Shown here: positions 59,673-64,000 of the stretch, piece by piece
Layout of the letters: every line of letters begins with the position of its first letter
How positions within the stretch are numbered: the stretch's first letter is position 1
DNA from: Shewanella abyssi
GTDB taxonomy: Bacteria; Pseudomonadota; Gammaproteobacteria; Enterobacterales; Shewanellaceae
Length of the DNA: 64,000 bases
Direction of reading: 5' to 3'
Assembly: GCF_023284025.1 (NCBI RefSeq)
Contig: NZ_JAKIKR010000021.1
Span: 1 to 64,000 of the forward strand
Notes under the pieces: model-generated
Database searches by the model: none
Seen by the model: only the letters and a program-made list of their open reading frames with translations
What the model was told of the DNA's origin: nothing
Position numbers and translations under genes: made by a program

Positions 59673-60605
59673 ATGTCTCAAAATGTAATCCGTATCGCAA
59701 CACGTAAGAGCCCTCTTGCCATGTGGCAAGCTGAATTTGTAAAAGCTGAATTGGAAAGAATCCATGCAGGCCTCACCGTTGAATTGCTGCCAATGAGCAC
59801 TAAAGGTGACATCATCTTAGACACGCCGCTTGCTAAAGTGGGTGGTAAAGGCTTGTTCGTTAAAGAACTTGAAGTAGCCATGCTAGAAGACAGAGCCGAT
59901 ATCGCTGTTCATTCAATGAAAGACGTTCCGGTCGATTTTCCTGAAGGCTTGGGTCTTGAAGTGATTTGTGAACGTGAAGATCCACGTGACGCATTTGTTT
60001 CAAATGACTTTGCTAGCATTAATGAGCTGCCTAAAGGTGCCGTTGTTGGTACTTCTAGCTTACGTCGTCAATGCCAAATTCGTGCAGCACGTCCCGATCT
60101 GCAAATCAAAGATCTACGTGGTAACGTCGGCACTCGCTTAGCTAAACTAGATGCGGGTAACTATGATGCGATTATCCTTGCAGCTGCTGGCCTTAAGCGT
60201 TTAAAGCTTGAAGAAAGAATCACTAGCTTTATCTCTGCTGAAGACTCATTACCAGCTAATGGCCAAGGCGCCGTAGGTATTGAGTGTCGTACTGCTGATA
60301 CTCGCGTAAAAGAGCTACTTGCTCCACTTGAGCATGTAGAAACACGCCTTCGCGTTACCGCTGAGCGCGCAATGAATACTCGCCTCGAAGGTGGTTGTCA
60401 GGTGCCAATCGGTGCTTATGCCGAGATTGACGGCGACACATTGAGTCTTCGTGGTTTAGTCGGTAACCCAGATGGTAGCCAAATTATCGAAGCGGCATCA
60501 TCAGGTCATAAGAATGATGCTGAAAAGCTGGGTATCGCACTGGCTGAAGAGTTACTCGCCAAAGGGGCTAAAACCATTCTTGATGCCGTATATGCAGAAG
60601 CGTAA
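59673..60605 (+). CDS. hemC: Porphobilinogen deaminase (hydroxymethylbilane synthase)
   Basis: 310 residues, starting [22 protein letters not shown]. The dipyrromethane cofactor cysteine is in [15 protein letters not shown] (about 243). The substrate-binding aspartate lies in [12 protein letters not shown]. It links four porphobilinogens to hydroxymethylbilane. First gene of hemCDXY, divergent from cyaA as in enterobacteria. Confidence 0.97.
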   Translation: MSQNVIRIATRKSPLAMWQAEFVKAELERIHAGLTVELLPMSTKGDIILDTPLAKVGGKGLFVKELEVAMLEDRADIAVHSMKDVPVDFPEGLGLEVICEREDPRDAFVSNDFASINELPKGAVVGTSSLRRQCQIRAARPDLQIKDLRGNVGTRLAKLDAGNYDAIILAAAGLKRLKLEERITSFISAEDSLPANGQGAVGIECRTADTRVKELLAPLEHVETRLRVTAERAMNTRLEGGCQVPIGAYAEIDGDTLSLRGLVGNPDGSQIIEAASSGHKNDAEKLGIALAEELLAKGAKTILDAVYAEA

Positions 60606-60614
60606 ATCGTATTA

Positions 60615-61343
60615 ATGAAAGTATTACTGACACGCCCTGCTGGGCGTAATCAGTTAATGGAAGAGGCGTTATCGTTTAGAAACGTCTCTTACCTTACGAC
60701 GCCTTTATTACAGGTAAAACCCACTTCAAACCTCGATACTCAACAGATAGATAGCGCGTTACAACAAACCGATATTTTCATCTTCATCAGCACCAACGCC
60801 GTCAAATTTGCATCAACTGCTATTGCAGATAAATGGCCCTCATCGGCACAATACTTTGCCGTTGGCGAAGCCACCTATTTAGCCTTGAAAGCACTTGGGA
60901 TTCACGCCGAAAAAGCTCCCGATGATTGTCAGCAAACGGAAGGGTTACTCAGTTTATCTGCACTAAAACATGTCAATAATAAGAGTATCATCATTGTTCG
61001 TGGCGTCGGTGGTCGAGAAGATTTAGCCCTTGAGCTTATCAGGCGACAAGCCAATTTGGGTTACTGGGAGATCTATCAAAGAGGCTGTCCTGAACTCGAT
61101 ATTTCCAATATCAACCAGCAATGGCAAACCTTCGGTATAGACACTATCATCATAACCAGTGGCGAAATACTCGATAACCTAATCAAAACTGTTCCAAATG
61201 AACTATTTGCATGGCTGCAAACTTGTCATATTATAGTCCCCAGCTCCCGAGTATATGAAAAAGCTATCGCATACGGTCTATTAACCGTAACCAATGCTAA
61301 AGCTGCCAATACTAATGCGATGTTGACTGCGCTATCTCTATAG
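60615..61343 (+). CDS. hemD: Uroporphyrinogen-III synthase
   Basis: 242 residues. The sequence is poorly conserved, as is normal for HemD, but VLLTRPAGRNQLM at the start, IFISTNAVKFA, YFAVGEATYLAL, GVGGREDLALEL, and IITSGEILDNL follow the family layout of two linked alpha/beta domains. It cyclises hydroxymethylbilane with inversion of ring D. Gap to hemC is 9 bases, placing it firmly in the operon. Confidence 0.93.
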   Translation: MKVLLTRPAGRNQLMEEALSFRNVSYLTTPLLQVKPTSNLDTQQIDSALQQTDIFIFISTNAVKFASTAIADKWPSSAQYFAVGEATYLALKALGIHAEKAPDDCQQTEGLLSLSALKHVNNKSIIIVRGVGGREDLALELIRRQANLGYWEIYQRGCPELDISNINQQWQTFGIDTIIITSGEILDNLIKTVPNELFAWLQTCHIIVPSSRVYEKAIAYGLLTVTNAKAANTNAMLTALSL

Positions 61344-61409
61344 CCTTGTCACGTTAGCGTTAGTGACTACTCGTTTTACTGCAGCATCATCGCTTTCAAG
61401 GACTGTTTA

Positions 61410-62561
61410 ATGGAAAACAAGCACACTGACGCAAGCTCTAACGAGCCAAGCCCTGAAACAACCATTGCGGCGCAGCCTATTATCGACGCTCAGTCAGAAC
61501 CTCAAATCAGTACCGCCCAACTTGCTGCCACCGACACGCCTCCAGCAGCGAATAAATCAGCACCTTGGGGGATTATTATTACCCTATTTATTTTGCTGAT
61601 GGTCACTTTTGCCGCGGCGGCTGGCGGTTACTACCTTTATCAACAGCTTGAAGCTCAAAAAGCACAATCCGCTGCTTTGGAGCTAAAAATACAAGCTGAA
61701 TTAGTTAAGCCAAATCAACGTATCGCTTTTTTGGAGCGACAGCAAAGCCAGTTCAAATCGAATGTGGATTTAGCCCTTTCAACCGCACAAAGTGAGCAAG
61801 AGCAGCTACAAGAACGCGTATCGATTATTGCTCAGCGCAATCCTAATCACTGGCGAGCAGAAGAAGCCAAATACCTAGTCCGACTAGCGGGGCAGAAGTT
61901 ATGGCTTGAGCAAGATCCAAGCACAGCAACCAGCCTACTAAAGGCGGCGGATGAACGTATTAAGTCAATGCGCGATCCCTCTTTAATGCCAATAAGAAAA
62001 GCGCTAGCAAATGATATAGCTGCAACCGCATCGATAAAAAATACCGATATTGCCGGCACTGTGCTCACCCTAGATACCCTTATTGAAGGGTTAGAAACCC
62101 TGCCGTTAAACCGCGCCGAAACGCACTTTTCGGCGGCAGAGTTAAAAGATACCGAGGTCAGCGATTCACTGGATGATTGGCAGTCTAACTTAGCCAAATC
62201 TTGGCAAGCACTGATTGATGACTTTGTCATTATTAGAAAGCGAACCACTGATGCTGCGCCATTACTGGAGCCTGATCAACAATGGTACTTGGTTGAAAAT
62301 ACCCGCAACAAGTTACTGCAAGCTCAGCTTGCTTTGTACAGACAAGATCAGGTCAATTATCGCAACTCAATTAAATTAGCGAGAAAGTGGATTTATCAAT
62401 ATTTTGATCTAAAAGATCAACATGTCACTGATGCGTTAGCCACACTAGACGCGTTGGAAGCCCTAAAGATTCAAACGGCTTCAATAGAGCGCTTTGATTC
62501 CTCTAACTTACTAAATCAATTAGTGACCTACGGTAACTTGATGACAGAGGAGACACAATAA
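61410..62561 (+). CDS. hemX: HemX family membrane protein
   Basis: 383 residues. A low-complexity cytoplasmic N-terminus (about 1-50), one membrane helix (WGIIITLFILLMVTFAAAAGGYYL, about 52-75), a coiled coil (about 76-125) and a periplasmic domain with NHWRAEEAKYLVRLAGQKLWL. Often mislabelled uroporphyrin-III methyltransferase, it lacks any SAM-binding motif. The role in haem synthesis is unproven. It overlaps the hemY start by one base. Confidence 0.92.
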   Translation: MENKHTDASSNEPSPETTIAAQPIIDAQSEPQISTAQLAATDTPPAANKSAPWGIIITLFILLMVTFAAAAGGYYLYQQLEAQKAQSAALELKIQAELVKPNQRIAFLERQQSQFKSNVDLALSTAQSEQEQLQERVSIIAQRNPNHWRAEEAKYLVRLAGQKLWLEQDPSTATSLLKAADERIKSMRDPSLMPIRKALANDIAATASIKNTDIAGTVLTLDTLIEGLETLPLNRAETHFSAAELKDTEVSDSLDDWQSNLAKSWQALIDDFVIIRKRTTDAAPLLEPDQQWYLVENTRNKLLQAQLALYRQDQVNYRNSIKLARKWIYQYFDLKDQHVTDALATLDALEALKIQTASIERFDSSNLLNQLVTYGNLMTEETQ

Positions 62562-63727
62562 TGGTTCGTGCTCTCGTCTATCTCGGCATTATTTTACTTG
62601 GGTTATGCCTAAGCCCTTTTCTCGCCGGCAATAAAGGTTACCTTTATATCGCCCTTGGAGATTACCAGGCTGAAACTAGCATTGTCTTTGCGGTTATCGC
62701 ACTCATTATATTTTACAGCCTGCTACAACTATTTGAGTTTGTCATTGTTTGGCTACTTAACCTTATTCTAGGCAGCCGGTTTTTGCCTGGAAAGTGGCGC
62801 AAAAAGGCGGCTCGAAAGCATACCCTTATGGGGGCGCTTGCATTAGCGGAAGAGGATTGGTTGGCTGCGGAGAAAGCCATGGTTAAAGGCGCTGAAAAAG
62901 GCGAAATACCTGCGTTGAACCTACTCGCAGCAGCGCGTGCGGCCCAGCACCAAAATAACACGGTAGCTCGAGATGAATATTTAGCAAAAGCGGCACTAGA
63001 GCCGTTAGCAGTCAACGCAGTAAGCACCACACGGACTCGTTATCTATTACAGCAAGGTGAGCTTGATTTAGCCCGAGAAGAGCTTGAAAAATTAAATCCT
63101 ACCAGTAAAAGCAAAATCCCTGTTTTAAAACTTGCCGTTGATCTATATACAGCGCAAGAGGACTGGCAAGCACTTAAGCTCATCTTACCTATTGTCAGTA
63201 AAAAGCAGTTCCTCAGCGAAGATGATTTTAAGGCATTGTCCCTCAATACCAATATTGCTTTGCTAAAAAGCGCGGCCAATATCAACGCGCAAGAGTTAGA
63301 AAAATGTTGGCATTGGTTATCTCGCGGTGAAAGAAAACAAGCAGACTATATTGCAGAATACGCGATGGGATTAAACCGCTTTGGCGAAAGAGAGCAAGCG
63401 ATAAAGTTACTACAAAAGCAACTGAAAGCTGGCCCCGCCAAGCCTATCTTCGAAGCATTGCCACAAGTGCTTACTCCGGCAGATGTTGACGCTAAAAAAC
63501 AGCTGATCGCACTTGAGTCTCACCTTGAAGACAATGTCGATTATCAGATCTGTTTAGCCAAGCTATACCAACAAAATCACGACCACCACAATGCCAAAAT
63601 ATGGTGGCAAAAAGCCTGTTACCTGCAGGGTGATATCAATAACTTGCATGCTCTCGCTGATGCGCAAGAGCATCAAGGCGAACTAAACAGAGCACTGCAA
63701 ACCAGACGGAATGCCGCTAAACTGTAA
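62561..63727 (+). CDS. hemY: HemY, TPR-containing membrane protein
   Basis: 388 residues with two N-terminal helices (VYLGIILLGLCLSPFLAG; SIVFAVIALIIFYSLLQLFEF) and a cytoplasmic or periplasmic TPR-rich helical domain (about 90-380). This is the proteobacterial HemY protein, unrelated to the HemY protoporphyrinogen oxidase of Bacillus. It may scaffold haem-pathway enzymes. It closes the operon and is followed by a terminator. Confidence 0.93.
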   Translation: MVRALVYLGIILLGLCLSPFLAGNKGYLYIALGDYQAETSIVFAVIALIIFYSLLQLFEFVIVWLLNLILGSRFLPGKWRKKAARKHTLMGALALAEEDWLAAEKAMVKGAEKGEIPALNLLAAARAAQHQNNTVARDEYLAKAALEPLAVNAVSTTRTRYLLQQGELDLAREELEKLNPTSKSKIPVLKLAVDLYTAQEDWQALKLILPIVSKKQFLSEDDFKALSLNTNIALLKSAANINAQELEKCWHWLSRGERKQADYIAEYAMGLNRFGEREQAIKLLQKQLKAGPAKPIFEALPQVLTPADVDAKKQLIALESHLEDNVDYQICLAKLYQQNHDHHNAKIWWQKACYLQGDINNLHALADAQEHQGELNRALQTRRNAAKL

Positions 63728-63754
63728 CTTATTGTTATATCTATTTTGTCTATG

Positions 63755-63778
63755 AAAGCCACTGTATAGTGGCTTTTT
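63755..63778 (+). terminator. Terminator after hemY
   Basis: AAAGCCACT (63755-63763), loop GTAT, AGTGGCTTT (63768-63776), followed by T residues. Confidence 0.9.
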
Positions 63779-64000
63779 GACTTTCAGAAGATGTTGTCGA
63801 ATCCCCCTCCCAAGCTAGTTGACTGATAAGACTCGTCTTTAAAATTTAGCCAAAAAATCCGTCGATATATCGCCTGTTCGCCTTGACTTTAGCCGACTTG
63901 ACAACATTTGAACTACGTACAAAATTTGTACTGTTGGTGCAACAATTAAAAATGACTAAGTACTGACTATCCTTCATTTCGCTCATGGACGAGGCAGTAG
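63779..64000. other. Right-edge spacer
   Basis: About 220 bases with no gene identified before the window ends. It contains a palindrome GTACAAAATTTGTAC (63917-63931) that could be an operator for whatever lies beyond. Confidence 0.4.

Overview
The window looks like a chromosome segment of a Shewanella or very close gammaproteobacterium. The case rests on housekeeping blocks in enterobacterial/alteromonad order (ubiE-ubiJ-ubiB-tatABC, prmA-dusB-fis, rhlB divergent from trxA-rho, lptM-lysA-dapF-DUF484-xerC-yigB, cyaY/cyaA divergent from hemCDXY), a long TonB-dependent receptor, a Wolinella-type quinol:fumarate reductase, and moderate G+C with AT-rich spacers. The species cannot be fixed from sequence alone. 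No rRNA, tRNA, CRISPR array, prophage or intact IS element was recognised.

Layout. 1-2.3 kb (minus): a partial gene, a glycosyltransferase, a PAP2 phosphatase and a small 3-TM membrane protein with a GC-rich leader. 2.6-4.4 kb (plus): rraA and an orphan arginase/formimidoylglutamase-family enzyme. 4.6-9.1 kb: quinone methylation and accessory genes plus Tat export. 9.3-13.6 kb: a periplasmic protein, tatD, a membrane diguanylate cyclase and a zinc-free-type hemB. 13.9-17.5 kb: a periplasmic thioredoxin-fold protein converging on an Oar-like TonB receptor. 17.9-22.4 kb: short Ppx/GppA, rhlB, trxA, rho. 22.5-28.5 kb (minus): a LysR-GNAT fusion, then frdB, frdA and two paralogous di-haem cytochrome b subunits. 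28.8-31.1 kb: prmA, dusB, fis.

Accessory core, 31.6-51.4 kb. A four-gene cluster (glutamine-synthetase-like ligase, aldehyde dehydrogenase, Fe-type alcohol dehydrogenase, class I amidotransferase) looks like a gamma-glutamylated amino-alcohol oxidation route. A 1-kb gene-free stretch full of small hairpins follows, then an enlarged HelD-like helicase carrying a nuclease-like insert and zinc ribbons. Next is a nitric oxide reductase locus: norE/norF, a 265-bp MITE-like element, norQ and a second norE/norF on the plus strand converge on norC-norB-norD plus two small genes on the minus strand. Two PepSY membrane proteins lie downstream of a decayed TonB-receptor tail, and ric (ytfE), a nitrosative-stress Fe-S repair gene, follows. 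NO reduction (Nor) and repair of NO-damaged Fe-S clusters (Ric) are therefore neighbours.

51.4-63.7 kb returns to housekeeping: yigB, xerC, DUF484, dapF, lysA, lptM, cyaY, cyaA (UUG start, with a CRP-like box upstream) and hemCDXY. The main points for a second look are the amino-alcohol cluster, the paired FrdC paralogues (one has lost a proton-pathway glutamate), the LysR-GNAT fusion, the MITE inside the nor locus, the TonB-receptor remnant and the hairpin-rich gene desert.
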